Part shown: positions 33,785 through 43,438 of the stretch, piece by piece
How positions within the stretch are numbered: position 1 is the stretch's first letter
Layout of the letters: each line of letters opens with the position of its first letter
Origin: [Muricauda] lutisoli (nom. illeg.)
GTDB taxonomy: Bacteria; Bacteroidota; Bacteroidia; Flavobacteriales; Flavobacteriaceae
Assembly (NCBI RefSeq): GCF_017313105.1
Contig: NZ_JAFLND010000001.1
Span: forward strand, 1 to 64,000
Length of the DNA stretch: 64,000 nucleotides
Direction: 5' to 3'
Position numbers and translations under genes: made by a program
Notes under the pieces: model-generated
Seen by the model: the letters and a program-made list of their open reading frames with translations, nothing else
Told to the model about the DNA's origin: nothing
Databases searched by the model: none

Positions 33785-35059
33785 TTACAACAAATCCAAT
33801 ACCCGTTCCAACGCCATTCCTCGCGAGCCTTTGATCAGCAATGCCCCTTTTTCCAAAGGGTTTTTGGAGAGATACGCCTTAAGATCATCAAAAGATTTGA
33901 ACTTTTTTAGCTTGGTATGGGTGCCATGGAAATTTTCCCCGACCAAATAGGCATCATCAAAGCCCAATTCGTTTGCAACATCTGCAATGGCCTGATGTTC
34001 TTCGGCAGCCGTGCTCCCAAGTTCGAACATATCGCCTAGGATCACGATTTTTCTTTGGGCGTTCATCAAACTAAAGTTTTCCAGAGCAGCTTTCATGCTG
34101 GTAGGGTTGGCGTTATAGGCATCCAGCACAATATCAAACCCATTTTTGGACAGTAACTGGGACCTATTGTTCTGTGGCTGATAGGCTTCAATGGCCGATT
34201 TGATATCGTCCATGGGTACGTTGAAATATTTTCCCATTAAAATGGCCGCACAACAATTGGGAAAGTTGTATTTGCCCACCAGTTGCGTCTGTATTTGCGT
34301 GCCCTCTGCCTCTAAGGAAACAAAAGGGTCCACCCCAAGGAATTTGATGTTGTAATAGTTGGGGTTTTTTGTGCTAAAACCCATCTTTTTGGTGTAGTTC
34401 GTCAATTTTTCCTTTTGAATGTCATCATCGGCATTAAAGAAAACGTAGTTGTCGTTGGCCATTAAATGATCATACATTTCACTTTTACCTTTGATAACGC
34501 CTTCCACGCCTCCAAACCCCTCCAAGTGGGCTTTTCCAAAATTAGTGATGTAACCAAAATCGGGTTGGGCAATGCTGCACAGAAACTCGATTTCCTTTTG
34601 ATGGTTGGCACCCATTTCCACAATGGCGATTTCGGTGTCCTCCTTTATGGAAAGCAAGGTCAGGGGAACACCAATATGATTGTTGAGGTTGCCTTGGGTG
34701 GCAATGGTTTTGTATTTTTTGGTGATGACCGCATTGATGAGCTCTTTGGTCGTTGTTTTTCCGTTACTGCCCGTTAACGACACTATTTTGGCCTTTGAAT
34801 AATTCCTGTGGTAGGTCGCTAATTTTTGCAAAGTGCCCAAAACATCTTCGCAAACAACAAATCTGTCGGACGTTTTGAATTCTTTTTCATCTATTATGGC
34901 GTAAGCAGCACCTTTGTCCAAGGCTTCCTGGGCAAATGCATTGCCATTAAAATTGGGGCCCTTTAAGGCAAAGAACATACAGTTTTCGGTGATTTTCCGA
35001 GTGTCCGTACATATTTTTGGGTGCTCCAGAAATAGAGCGTGCAACTCTTTCATTGTCAT
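33785..35059 (-). CDS. murF: UDP-N-acetylmuramoyl-tripeptide--D-alanyl-D-alanine ligase
   Basis: MurF adds D-Ala-D-Ala to the peptidoglycan precursor. ATP-binding SLTGSNGKTTTKEL, the GANHQKEIEFL and YITNFGKAHLEGFGG stretches and the late DAYNANPTSM motif are present. The open frame continues to 35116, but that extension is encoded by the gldJ terminator, so the start is ATG at 35059 (or 35053), giving about 424 residues. It follows gldJ and abuts the end of cassette array 2. Confidence 0.94.
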   Translation of the reverse strand: MTMKELHALFLEHPKICTDTRKITENCMFFALKGPNFNGNAFAQEALDKGAAYAIIDEKEFKTSDRFVVCEDVLGTLQKLATYHRNYSKAKIVSLTGSNGKTTTKELINAVITKKYKTIATQGNLNNHIGVPLTLLSIKEDTEIAIVEMGANHQKEIEFLCSIAQPDFGYITNFGKAHLEGFGGVEGVIKGKSEMYDHLMANDNYVFFNADDDIQKEKLTNYTKKMGFSTKNPNYYNIKFLGVDPFVSLEAEGTQIQTQLVGKYNFPNCCAAILMGKYFNVPMDDIKSAIEAYQPQNNRSQLLSKNGFDIVLDAYNANPTSMKAALENFSLMNAQRKIVILGDMFELGSTAAEEHQAIADVANELGFDDAYLVGENFHGTHTKLKKFKSFDDLKAYLSKNPLEKGALLIKGSRGMALERVLDLL

Positions 35060-35070
35060 AAATCGAAGAT

Positions 35071-35105
35071 AAAAAAAAGCCCCGACCTTTTGGCCGGGGC
35101 TTTTT
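35071..35105 (-). terminator. terminator of gldJ
   Basis: A strong GC stem (35075-35087 with 35092-35104, core GCCCCG/CGGGGC, one mismatch) is followed on the minus strand by eight T. It separates gldJ from murF. Confidence 0.9.
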
Positions 35106-35125
35106 AAAATACTCAAGAAGTTATT

Positions 35126-36775
35126 TTATCTCGCTTTTTTGTGTCGTACCGTTTTCTTGGTCCTGGATTTAGATCCAACTCTGGACATGGCACATCTAAA
35201 GCCGATATCATCTGTTGCCATATATTGTGGCAAGTATCTACGTTGTGCGGGATCCAACCAGTAGGCGCGATCTCTCCAAGATCCTCCTTTGTAAACTCGA
35301 ACTTCGTTGTTGATCAAAGAGGTTCTGTAGTTGGATTCATCATACTGACGAACCAATTCGCCTTCGTCGTTACGTTCTACCTTGTGTTTTGGAGAATCGT
35401 ACATTCTTTGATTGTCTTCTTCATCGCTAAAACGACTGAAGAATCTTGAAGAACCTGGGTCACCATCTCGGAAACCTCTGTTGTCACTCTTGTCAAAGTT
35501 GGTCCTCAAGTAGGTTTCTTCCTCTGTAACAGGAACTTCTTTTATTTCCCCGGGAAGATTGACGGCCACAATTTTACCGTTCGGTAAGGTGTCATAAACA
35601 ATATTATCTTCCAAAATTTCAACTTTTCCGTCTTCTCCAATGGCTTTTTTCATGAAAACGTTTCCACGGTAGTAGTTGAAGTCACTTATTTCGTCATCAA
35701 CAATTGGACGGTATACATCTGCCACCCATTCATTCACGTTACCGGCCATGTCGTACAGTCCAAAATCGTTGGGCTTGTATGATTTGACCTCTCCGGTAAT
35801 ATCGGCACCATCATCGGACCATCCGGCAATACCGCCGTAATCACCTTTACCCTGCTTAAAGTTGGCCAATTGGTCTCCACGTCCCACACGTTGTCCATTT
35901 CGAGTGTAATCACCCTCCCATGGATATTTTTTTCTACCTCTATAATTGTTGTACTCTCTGGTTCCAACAAGGGCCTGTGCTGCATATTCCCACTCAGTTT
36001 CGGTAGGTAGTCTGTAGGCGGGCATTATTATACCGCTACTTCTTTTGGCAAAGGCGTTGATAGAGTCTTGTTTTTGTTTTCCTTGTAGCGAGTCAATTTC
36101 GCCTCCATAAACAGATTCTGGATTGTTCAAATAAGCTTCTGTGCTAAAAGTACCATCCAACTCTCCGTTCAATACTTTGTATTTAGTGTCTTCTGCAAGG
36201 TAGCCCTCTCTTTCCAGCATAACTTCATTTACCCTGTCCGTTCTCCATTCGGCATATTGAGTGGCTTGTACCCAGTTAACACCAACAACGGGATACTCTG
36301 CATAAGCTGGGTGCCTTAAATAATTGTTGGTCATGGTTTCGTTAAAGCCCAATCTGTTTCTCCAAACCAAGGTATCGGGTAATGCACCTTTATAAATATT
36401 GGCATAATTGGGGTTGTCGGGAGGGTATACTTCCTTCAGATAGTCCAAGTATTCCAAGTACATTACATTGGTCACCTCGGTTTCATCCATGTAGAAAGAC
36501 TGAACATGCTGCTGGGTCGGAGTGTTGTTCCAATCATGCATGATATCGTCTTGGACCTTACCTTTGGTAAATGTTCCACCTTCTACAAATACAGTCCCTG
36601 GAGGAGTTTCTTGCTCTTTAAAGTCCGAATTATATTGGAATCCTCCTTCTTTGGCATTAATTTTCCAACCAGTGGCTCTGGAGACATTCTTTGACGAGGA
36701 AGAGTTTTTACAACTTGAAAAACCTCCCATTACTACGGCGCAAGAAAGTACAACTTTGATTAAGTGTTTTTTCAT
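35126..36775 (-). CDS. gldJ: gliding motility lipoprotein GldJ
   Basis: GldJ is a lipoprotein needed for gliding and for stable type IX secretion machinery in flavobacteria. At 549 residues it has the expected length. The signal peptide ends in FSSC (Cys22). The rest is a formylglycine-generating-enzyme-like (SUMF1) domain, with EVTNVMYLEYLDYL near 100, LPTETEWEYAAQ in the middle, MAGNVNEWVADVY, and GSWRDRAYWLDPAQRRY with GFRCAM at the end. A basic tail closes it. It has its own terminator. In other flavobacteria porU follows in this locus, but it is absent here. Confidence 0.95.
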   Translation of the reverse strand: MKKHLIKVVLSCAVVMGGFSSCKNSSSSKNVSRATGWKINAKEGGFQYNSDFKEQETPPGTVFVEGGTFTKGKVQDDIMHDWNNTPTQQHVQSFYMDETEVTNVMYLEYLDYLKEVYPPDNPNYANIYKGALPDTLVWRNRLGFNETMTNNYLRHPAYAEYPVVGVNWVQATQYAEWRTDRVNEVMLEREGYLAEDTKYKVLNGELDGTFSTEAYLNNPESVYGGEIDSLQGKQKQDSINAFAKRSSGIIMPAYRLPTETEWEYAAQALVGTREYNNYRGRKKYPWEGDYTRNGQRVGRGDQLANFKQGKGDYGGIAGWSDDGADITGEVKSYKPNDFGLYDMAGNVNEWVADVYRPIVDDEISDFNYYRGNVFMKKAIGEDGKVEILEDNIVYDTLPNGKIVAVNLPGEIKEVPVTEEETYLRTNFDKSDNRGFRDGDPGSSRFFSRFSDEEDNQRMYDSPKHKVERNDEGELVRQYDESNYRTSLINNEVRVYKGGSWRDRAYWLDPAQRRYLPQYMATDDIGFRCAMSRVGSKSRTKKTVRHKKAR

Positions 36776-37161
36776 AATTTGGGCTTGAGTACTTTAAAAC
36801 TCAGGGCTTTATACCCTCAGTAACTTCGATTTGTTTTGATTTTTAAAATCCTTCAATGGCATTAAAACGGTGTTTTTACCATTATATTTTGTGCTCATCA
36901 AATATTTCTGGTGGCGCTGCAATTGGCTAACGCTACACTTCAGTAACGGAGAAGGTGCCAAATTAGTATGGCAACCTTTGCTTTTAACGATTAAATTACT
37001 TCCAATGAAAATTTTCAGGTAAGTTTTTGGGAAAAGCCCTACCTGGTAATTTTAAAAAACATACCTATAATACAAGAATTTCTGGAAATCAACGTTTACT
37101 CATAATATATCCATTGGGTATATCTTGGATCTTGAACTTTACTAAACGCTAAATACTTATA
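36776..37161. other. intergenic region between gldJ and porV
   Basis: These 386 bp between divergent genes must hold both promoters. I see only weak -7-like boxes (TATATTTT near 36883). No gene and no recognisable remnant of porU is present. Confidence 0.5.
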
Positions 37162-38307
37162 ATGAGAAAGTTACTTTTATGTGTAGTGCTGCTTGCCATT
37201 GCCCCTTGGATGAGCGCACAGCAAGAAAGAGCGATTACGACAGCGGTTCCTTTTTTGACCATTGCTGCAGATGCACGGGCTTCCGGTATGGGGGATATGG
37301 GTGTGGCAACTTCTTTTGACGCCTATTCCCAACAGTGGAATCCCGCTAAATATGCCTTTGCTACCCAAAAATCTGGAGTTGGAATCAGTTATACCCCGTA
37401 TCTGGAAACCATTGTCAACGATGTTTCCCTTTTAAATGCCAATTATTATAACAAATTAAATGATCGGAGTGCCTTTGCTTTTGGACTTCGTTATTTTGGA
37501 TTGGGGGAAATTGAACTAAGGCAGACTTTTGATCAACAACCCACGCTGGTCAAGCCCAATGAATTTGCTTTGGACGGTTCTTACTCTTTAAAACTGAGTC
37601 CGAGTTTTTCCATGGCAATCGGAGGTCGATTCATAAGTTCTAATCTTCGTTTTCAGGATAGTTCCCAAGATTCACAGGCGGCCAATGCTTTTGCTGTGGA
37701 TATAGCAGGTTTCTATCGGTCCCGAGAAATTGCTTACAGTAATTATGATGGTCGATGGAGAGCGGGCTTCAATATTTCCAACTTAGGCGGTTCTTTACAA
37801 TATGATGCTGGGGGGCAAGAGAACTTTTTGCCTACAAACCTTAAATTCGGTGGAGGTTTCGATTTTATTTTTGATCAAGACAATGTCTTGGCCATAAGTA
37901 CCGAATTTAATAAGCTATTGGTTCCAACGCCCAGGGATTTTAATGGTGACGGGCAAATTACGGCAGAAGATAATGATGAATACCAAAACATCAGTTTTTT
38001 CAATGGAATATTCGAATCCTTTGGCGATGCGCCCGATGGGTTCGGTGAAGAGCTCAAGGAAGTAACATGGGCATTGGGTGCCGAGTATAGGTTTAGAGAG
38101 GCATTTATGTTGCGAAGTGGTTACTTTAACGAAAGTGAAGAAAAAGGATCTAGAAAATTCTTTACGCTCGGGGCCGGTTTCAAGTTTAAATCAGCACAAA
38201 TAGACCTTTCCTATCTGTTCTCTACCTCACAAGTAAGAAATCCTTTGGAAAACACATTGCGATTTTCCCTTACCTTTAATTTCGGTGAAGAATTCTACAA
38301 CGATTAA
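37162..38307 (+). CDS. porV: type IX secretion outer-membrane protein PorV
   Basis: PorV is an outer-membrane beta-barrel of the FadL type that shuttles cargo from the type IX translocon to the attachment complex. The 381-residue protein has a signal peptide (about 1-19, WMSAQQ) and begins with the family hallmark AVPFLTIAADARASGMGDMGVAT. Alternating strands run to a C-terminal LRFSLTFNFG. An insert with DFNGDGQITAEDND (about 255-268) looks like a calcium-binding loop. It precedes cdd, pdhA and pdhC, as in other flavobacteria. Confidence 0.95.
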   Translation: MRKLLLCVVLLAIAPWMSAQQERAITTAVPFLTIAADARASGMGDMGVATSFDAYSQQWNPAKYAFATQKSGVGISYTPYLETIVNDVSLLNANYYNKLNDRSAFAFGLRYFGLGEIELRQTFDQQPTLVKPNEFALDGSYSLKLSPSFSMAIGGRFISSNLRFQDSSQDSQAANAFAVDIAGFYRSREIAYSNYDGRWRAGFNISNLGGSLQYDAGGQENFLPTNLKFGGGFDFIFDQDNVLAISTEFNKLLVPTPRDFNGDGQITAEDNDEYQNISFFNGIFESFGDAPDGFGEELKEVTWALGAEYRFREAFMLRSGYFNESEEKGSRKFFTLGAGFKFKSAQIDLSYLFSTSQVRNPLENTLRFSLTFNFGEEFYND

Positions 38308-38330
38308 AAAGGATATAAAATATATGAATG

Positions 38331-38358
38331 AAAACCTGTCCCTTGGGCAGGTTTTTCT
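38331..38358 (+). terminator. terminator of porV
   Basis: AAAACCTG (38331-38338) pairs with CAGGTTTT (38348-38355), with inner CCC/GGG pairs, followed by a short T tract. Confidence 0.75.
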
Positions 38359-38383
38359 ATTTTTGGAATACACTCGGGTTTAG

Positions 38384-38875
38384 ATGAAAAAAAAGAAAAT
38401 CGGTTTTGAACTGCTCATTTTTGATGATGCATCAGAGTTGTCACAAAACGAGCAAAAATTGTTACGGCATGCAGCGGCAGCAAGACAGGATGCCTATGCG
38501 CCATATTCCAAATTTAAGGTTGGTGCCGCCGTTCTTTTGGAGAATGGCGAAGTGGTCATCGGGAACAATCAGGAGAACGCTTCCTATCCTTCAGGCTTAT
38601 GTGCCGAGCGTGTGGCCATTTTTCATGCCGGGGCAAAATACCCCGGGATGCCCGTAAAGGCTATTGCCATCAGTGCTTCTTCATCCAAGGAAGCGGATGG
38701 TGAACCTGCTGCTCCTTGTGGCAATTGTAGGCAGTCCATTATAGAGTATGAACAAAAGCAGAAAAGCCCGATTTCGTTGTTGTTAAGTTCAGAAACTGGC
38801 CCTATATACAAGTGCAATTCCACCGCGGATATTTTGCCATTGGCATTCAATAGCTCATTTTTGGGCGATTCTTAA
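38384..38875 (+). CDS. cdd: cytidine deaminase
   Basis: Cdd deaminates cytidine and deoxycytidine to the uridine forms in pyrimidine salvage. The 163-residue protein shows the zinc site: Cys73 and Glu75 in CAERVA, then Cys112 and Cys115 in PCGNCRQ. The substrate-binding YSKFKVGAAV lies at about 41-50. It has a slightly longer N-terminus than the E. coli-independent short forms of the family. It sits between porV and pdhA, a common flavobacterial order. Confidence 0.95.
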   Translation: MKKKKIGFELLIFDDASELSQNEQKLLRHAAAARQDAYAPYSKFKVGAAVLLENGEVVIGNNQENASYPSGLCAERVAIFHAGAKYPGMPVKAIAISASSSKEADGEPAAPCGNCRQSIIEYEQKQKSPISLLLSSETGPIYKCNSTADILPLAFNSSFLGDS

Positions 38876-38906
38876 TTCAATTCTTTTTCCAAAACAGATA
38901 TATATG

Positions 38907-38914
38907 TATTTTTG
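38907..38914 (+). promoter_or_regulatory. -7 promoter box of pdhA
   Basis: TATTTTTG is a perfect TAnnTTTG match 42 bp before the pdhA start. A clear TTTG -33 box is not seen. Confidence 0.45.
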
Positions 38915-38956
38915 CTTTCCCTACCACAGGGCGAAATTCATTTAATACAACTGTAG

Positions 38957-39955
38957 ATGAAAAAAATCACCAAAGAAGTTTACCTTAAATGGTACGAGGA
39001 CATGTTTTTCTGGAGAAAGTTCGAGGATAAACTTGCCGCCGTATATATTCAGCAAAAAGTTAGAGGTTTTCTGCACCTTTACAATGGTCAGGAAGCGGTT
39101 CTGGCAGGAGCATTGCATGCAATGGACCTGGAAAAGGACCGTATGATCACTGCTTATCGAAACCACGTTCAACCTATTGGTATGGGAGTGGATCCTCGAA
39201 AAGTGATGGCAGAACTATATGGAAAAGTAACAGGTACCTCCAAAGGTAATGGTGGTTCCATGCACATCTTCTCCAAAGAACACCGCTTTTATGGTGGACA
39301 TGGAATTGTAGGTGGGCAGATTCCCTTGGGAGCTGGATTGGCATTTGGCGACAAGTATTTTAAAAGGGATTCCGTAACACTTTGCTACATGGGCGACGGT
39401 GCTGTTAGGCAAGGTTCGCTGCACGAGGCCTTTAACTTGGCCATGTTATGGCAATTGCCAGTGGTGTTCATTTGTGAAAACAACGGCTACGCCATGGGAA
39501 CTTCCGTGGCCCGTACATCACACTCTACCGACATCTGGAAGTTGGGTCTTGGTTACGAAATGCCATGTGGTCCGGTAGACGGAATGGATCCGGCCATTGT
39601 TGCCAAGGAAATGGACAAGGCCATAGAGCGTGCAAGAACAGGAGGAGGACCGACTTTCTTAGAGATGAAGACGTACAGATATCGCGGTCACTCCATGTCC
39701 GATGCCCAGCACTACAGAACAAAAGAAGAAGTAGAAGAGTATAAAAAGATAGATCCGATTACTCAGGTTAAAGATGTGATTCTTGAGAAGGGATACGCAT
39801 CGGAAGACGACCTTAAGAAAATCGATAAAAAGGTGAAGGACTTAGTGAAAGAGTGCGAGAAATTTGCTGAAGAGTCAGATTTCCCACCAAAAGAACAGTT
39901 GTACGACACCGTTTACGAGCAAGAAGACTATCCATTTTTACAACATAAATTATAA
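38957..39955 (+). CDS. pdhA: pyruvate dehydrogenase E1 component, alpha subunit
   Basis: The alpha half of the thiamine-diphosphate E1 enzyme that decarboxylates pyruvate and loads the lipoyl arm of E2. The protein is 332 residues. The TPP motif GDGAVRQGSLHEAFNLAMLW with closing ENN lies at about 150-180, and the phosphorylation-loop-like YRYRGHSMSDAQHYR near 237-251. The E2 gene follows after 4 bp. The beta subunit is not next to it and must be encoded elsewhere, as is common in this family of bacteria. Confidence 0.95.
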   Translation: MKKITKEVYLKWYEDMFFWRKFEDKLAAVYIQQKVRGFLHLYNGQEAVLAGALHAMDLEKDRMITAYRNHVQPIGMGVDPRKVMAELYGKVTGTSKGNGGSMHIFSKEHRFYGGHGIVGGQIPLGAGLAFGDKYFKRDSVTLCYMGDGAVRQGSLHEAFNLAMLWQLPVVFICENNGYAMGTSVARTSHSTDIWKLGLGYEMPCGPVDGMDPAIVAKEMDKAIERARTGGGPTFLEMKTYRYRGHSMSDAQHYRTKEEVEEYKKIDPITQVKDVILEKGYASEDDLKKIDKKVKDLVKECEKFAEESDFPPKEQLYDTVYEQEDYPFLQHKL

Positions 39956-39959
39956 TTAG

Positions 39960-41600
39960 ATGGCAGAAGTAATCAACATGCCTAGATTGAGCGATACCAT
40001 GGAAGAAGGAACCGTGGCAAAATGGCTCAAAAAAGTAGGGGACAAAGTCGAAGAAGGGGATATATTGGCAGAAATCGAAACCGATAAAGCCACCATGGAA
40101 TTTGAATCTTTTCATGAAGGGACTTTGCTCCACATCGGAATAGAGGAAGGTGATGGTGCCCCGGTTGATTCACTTTTAGCCATAATCGGTGAGGAAGGAG
40201 AAGATATTTCAGGTCTGTTGAATGGCGGATCGGAAAGTTCTTCCGATTCAGCGAAAGAAGAAGAAACTTCAGAGCCCGAAGCAGCGGAGGGTGCCACTTC
40301 TGCAAGCGAACCTGCCGATATTCCCGAAGGAGTGGAAATTATTACCATGCCACGATTGAGTGATACCATGGAGGAGGGAACTGTGGCCAGCTGGTTAAAG
40401 AACGTTGGAGATGAGGTAGAGGAAGGGGATATCTTGGCGGAGATTGAAACCGACAAGGCTACCATGGAGTTTGAATCGTTCTATTCCGGAACGCTCTTGC
40501 ATATCGGCATTCAAGAAGGAGAAGGAGCTCCTGTGGATTCGTTGTTGGCCATTATCGGGCCGGAAGGAACCGATGTCGATGCTGTGTTAAAGGCACAAGC
40601 CGGTGGTGGCTCTTCCAAGAGCGCACCAAAAAAGGAAGCTTCCAAAGAGACTGCTCCAAAAGCAGCTGAAGAATCATCCAGTAAAGAAGAAACAGCACCT
40701 GCCACACAAGATGGACAGCGTATTTTTGCTTCACCATTGGCTAAAAAAATCGCTGAGGAAAAAGGCATCAATTTGGCCGATGTAAAAGGAACAGGTGATA
40801 ACGGTAGAATAGTTAAAAAGGACATAGAGAACTTTACACCTGCTGCAAAAGCTGCGCCATCAGCAGAAAAAACCGAAGCTTCTCCAGCGGTAGCCCCAGT
40901 TGCCCTGCCTGTTGGTGAGGAGAGCGTGGAAGAAGTTAAAAACTCTACAATGCGCAAGGTGATTGCCAAGCGTTTGGGCGAGTCCAAATTCTCTGCACCT
41001 CATTACTACCTTACTATTGAAGTGGATATGGACAATGCAAAGGCATCGCGTTCGCAGATCAACAATTTGCCGGACACCAAGGTGTCTTTCAACGATATGG
41101 TTTTGAAAGCTTGCGCCATGGCGCTCAAAAAGCACCCACAGGTAAATACATCTTGGAACGGCGATACTACTGTTTACAAACATCACGTGCATATGGGCGT
41201 TGCTGTGGCTGTAGATGAAGGTCTTGTGGTTCCTGTAATAAAATTTGCAGATCAGTTAAGCCTGACGCAATTGGGAACTGCTGTAAAAGATTTGGCCGGA
41301 AGGGCAAGAAACAAGAAAATCAAGCCAGATGAAATGGAAGGAAGTACATTTACCGTTTCCAACTTGGGAATGTTCGGTATTTTGGAATTCACTTCCATTA
41401 TCAATCAACCGAATTCTGCGATTTTGTCCGTTGGGGCCATTGTAGAAAAGCCAGTGGTTAAAAACGGAGAAATTGTACCGGGTAGTACCATGAAGATTAC
41501 ATTGGCCTGCGACCATAGAACAGTTGATGGTGCAACAGGGGCTCAATTCCTTCAAACATTGAGGGCATACTTGGAGAACCCAGTGACCATGTTGGCCTAA
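39960..41600 (+). CDS. pdhC: pyruvate dehydrogenase E2, dihydrolipoamide acetyltransferase
   Basis: E2 moves acetyl groups from E1 to CoA and forms the core of the complex. The 546-residue protein has two lipoyl domains, with lipoyl lysines Lys43 and Lys166, each in IETDKATMEFES. Ala/Glu/Ser-rich linkers lead to a subunit-binding domain at about 257-292 (FASPLAKKIAEEKGI) and a catalytic domain at about 320-546 ending with HRTVDGATGAQF. The two lipoyl domains are nearly identical, which points to recent duplication or gene conversion. It is translationally close-coupled to pdhA. Confidence 0.96.
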   Translation: MAEVINMPRLSDTMEEGTVAKWLKKVGDKVEEGDILAEIETDKATMEFESFHEGTLLHIGIEEGDGAPVDSLLAIIGEEGEDISGLLNGGSESSSDSAKEEETSEPEAAEGATSASEPADIPEGVEIITMPRLSDTMEEGTVASWLKNVGDEVEEGDILAEIETDKATMEFESFYSGTLLHIGIQEGEGAPVDSLLAIIGPEGTDVDAVLKAQAGGGSSKSAPKKEASKETAPKAAEESSSKEETAPATQDGQRIFASPLAKKIAEEKGINLADVKGTGDNGRIVKKDIENFTPAAKAAPSAEKTEASPAVAPVALPVGEESVEEVKNSTMRKVIAKRLGESKFSAPHYYLTIEVDMDNAKASRSQINNLPDTKVSFNDMVLKACAMALKKHPQVNTSWNGDTTVYKHHVHMGVAVAVDEGLVVPVIKFADQLSLTQLGTAVKDLAGRARNKKIKPDEMEGSTFTVSNLGMFGILEFTSIINQPNSAILSVGAIVEKPVVKNGEIVPGSTMKITLACDHRTVDGATGAQFLQTLRAYLENPVTMLA

Positions 41601-41654
41601 TTTTCCAATGTTCCATCGAACGTAGCCAAAAGGTACATTCAACAACATATGATC

Positions 41655-41685
41655 AAAAGCATCCTTAATCGGGATGCTTTTTTTA
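41655..41685 (+). terminator. terminator of the pdhA-pdhC operon
   Basis: AAAAGCATCC (41655-41664) pairs with GGATGCTTTT (41672-41681), followed by TTT. Confidence 0.88.
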
Positions 41686-41713
41686 TCTTTAAAGAATTCA
41701 AAAATCAAAAAAA

Positions 41714-42694
41714 ATGAAGATACTGATCTACGCCTTGGCAACTCTTTTTGCAATGAACTGCGGTTCTACACAGGTTGCTGAAACCACGGTAATTGCATCG
41801 CCAGCTTTACCGGATTCGGAGGATATGTTTACCAATTCGGAAAGAATAGGTGAAATGATGAACTACTTGGCGTCCAATGATCTTAAAGGACGGGATTCGG
41901 GTAGCGAAGGGATAGAAATGGCAGCAAAGTATATAGAGACTTATTTTAAATCCTACAGACTTGAGCCATATTTTGAAACCTATAGGGATACCCTCTCAAA
42001 CTTCAAAAAGCCCTCATATAATATCGTTGGAGTGGTTGAAGGCAATGATCCTGAATTAAAAGATGAGTACATCCTGATTGGAGCACATTACGACCATATT
42101 GGTATTGTAAAACCCGAAAATGGGGATGCCATTGCCAATGGAGCCAACGATAATGCTTCAGGAACTTCTACGGTTTTGGAAATGGCCCGTTATTTTGGGA
42201 CTCAGAGAACCAACAAACGTAGTTTGATTTTTGCCTTGTTCAGTGCAGAGGAAAAAGGTTTGTTGGGATCAAAACATTTGGCCAAAACCTTAAAAGAGCA
42301 AGATCTGAACCTCTATACCATGCTCAATTTTGAAATGACCGGTGTTCCCTTGAAGGGAAAAGATTATTTTATGTACATCACTGGTTATGACATGTCCAAT
42401 TTGGCCGAAGTGAGTAATAAATATGCTGGTGAGAAACTGGTAGGTTTCCTGCCTACGGCGAAAGAATTCAATTTGTACCAGCGATCGGACAATTACCCGT
42501 TTCATGAGGAGTTCGGAGTGCCTTCACATACCTTCTGCACTTTTGATTTTACCAATTTTAATCACTACCACAAAGTAGGGGATGAACCTGATATTATGGA
42601 TTTTGCCCATATGGCCCAACTGGTAAACAATACCATTCCAATAATTGAGGGGATTGCCAATGCAGCCACACAAGAAATTGAACTGACAAAATAG
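41714..42694 (+). CDS. M28-family zinc peptidase, lipoprotein
   Basis: This 326-residue aminopeptidase-type protein has a lipobox (FAMNC, Cys16). The co-catalytic zinc ligands are visible: His125 and Asp127 in GAHYDHIG, Asp146 in ANDNASG, and Glu179/Glu180 in SAEEKGLLGS. A late histidine lies in TNFNHYHKVGDEPD. It probably trims peptides in the periplasm. It is followed 20 bp later by an SDR gene; the genes from here to the DUF389 gene run in the same direction with short gaps. Confidence 0.92.
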   Translation: MKILIYALATLFAMNCGSTQVAETTVIASPALPDSEDMFTNSERIGEMMNYLASNDLKGRDSGSEGIEMAAKYIETYFKSYRLEPYFETYRDTLSNFKKPSYNIVGVVEGNDPELKDEYILIGAHYDHIGIVKPENGDAIANGANDNASGTSTVLEMARYFGTQRTNKRSLIFALFSAEEKGLLGSKHLAKTLKEQDLNLYTMLNFEMTGVPLKGKDYFMYITGYDMSNLAEVSNKYAGEKLVGFLPTAKEFNLYQRSDNYPFHEEFGVPSHTFCTFDFTNFNHYHKVGDEPDIMDFAHMAQLVNNTIPIIEGIANAATQEIELTK

Positions 42695-42714
42695 AAGGAA
42701 ATCGCTATCTGATT

Positions 42715-43392
42715 ATGGCAAACATTATTATAACGGGAACAAGTAGGGGTATTGGATTTGAGCTGGTTAAACTATTTGCCCAAGAAGGGCATCAAGTATT
42801 GGCACTATCTCGGAATGAAAAGCCTGTGAAAAATCTAAACCTTCCCAATGTGCATTGTTTTTCGTTTGATTTAGGCGACGCAACAGACTATGAAAAGTTG
42901 AACCGTTTTTTGAAGCAATGGCATGTAGTAGATGTGCTCATTAACAATGCGGGCCGATTGCTGAACAAGCCATTTTCGGAAACGACACCGGAAGAATTTG
43001 AAAGTGTTTACAAAGTAAACGTGTTCGGTGTGGCCGAAATGACAAAGACCGTGCTGCCTATGATGGGCCAAGAAGGGCATGTGCTTACTGTGAGTTCGAT
43101 GGGAGGAGTGCAAGGGAGCATGAAATTCCCTGGATTATCCGCTTACAGTTCAAGTAAAGGAGCGGTGATTACATTGACGGAACTATTGGCGGAAGAGTAC
43201 AAGGAAACAGGGCCGAGTTTTAACGTGCTGGCATTGGGCGCCGTGCAAACCGAAATGTTGGAAGAAGCATTCCCAGGCTATAAAGCTCCCGTTACAGCAT
43301 TGGAGATGGCCACATATATCAAAGATTTTGCCTTGACCGGACAAAAACTCTACAATGGAAAGCTGCTTCAGGTAAGTAATAGTACGCCCTAG
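42715..43392 (+). CDS. short-chain dehydrogenase/reductase
   Basis: This 225-residue protein is a classical-type SDR. The nucleotide-binding TGTSRGIG lies at residues 7-14, NNAG near 80, the serine of SSMGG near 130, and the catalytic Tyr144 and Lys148 in YSSSK. NADPH is likely, from the basic residue after the glycine motif. The C-terminus is short for the family. The substrate is not predictable from the sequence or from its neighbours (M28 peptidase and SprT-like). Confidence 0.92.
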   Translation: MANIIITGTSRGIGFELVKLFAQEGHQVLALSRNEKPVKNLNLPNVHCFSFDLGDATDYEKLNRFLKQWHVVDVLINNAGRLLNKPFSETTPEEFESVYKVNVFGVAEMTKTVLPMMGQEGHVLTVSSMGGVQGSMKFPGLSAYSSSKGAVITLTELLAEEYKETGPSFNVLALGAVQTEMLEEAFPGYKAPVTALEMATYIKDFALTGQKLYNGKLLQVSNSTP

Positions 43393-43438
43393 ATTTTCTC
43401 ATTATAGATACTCTGGATAAACTTGTAACTTTATCCCA

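Noticed and set aside
35060..35116. N-terminal extension of murF
   Set aside because: The extension is encoded by the gldJ terminator hairpin.
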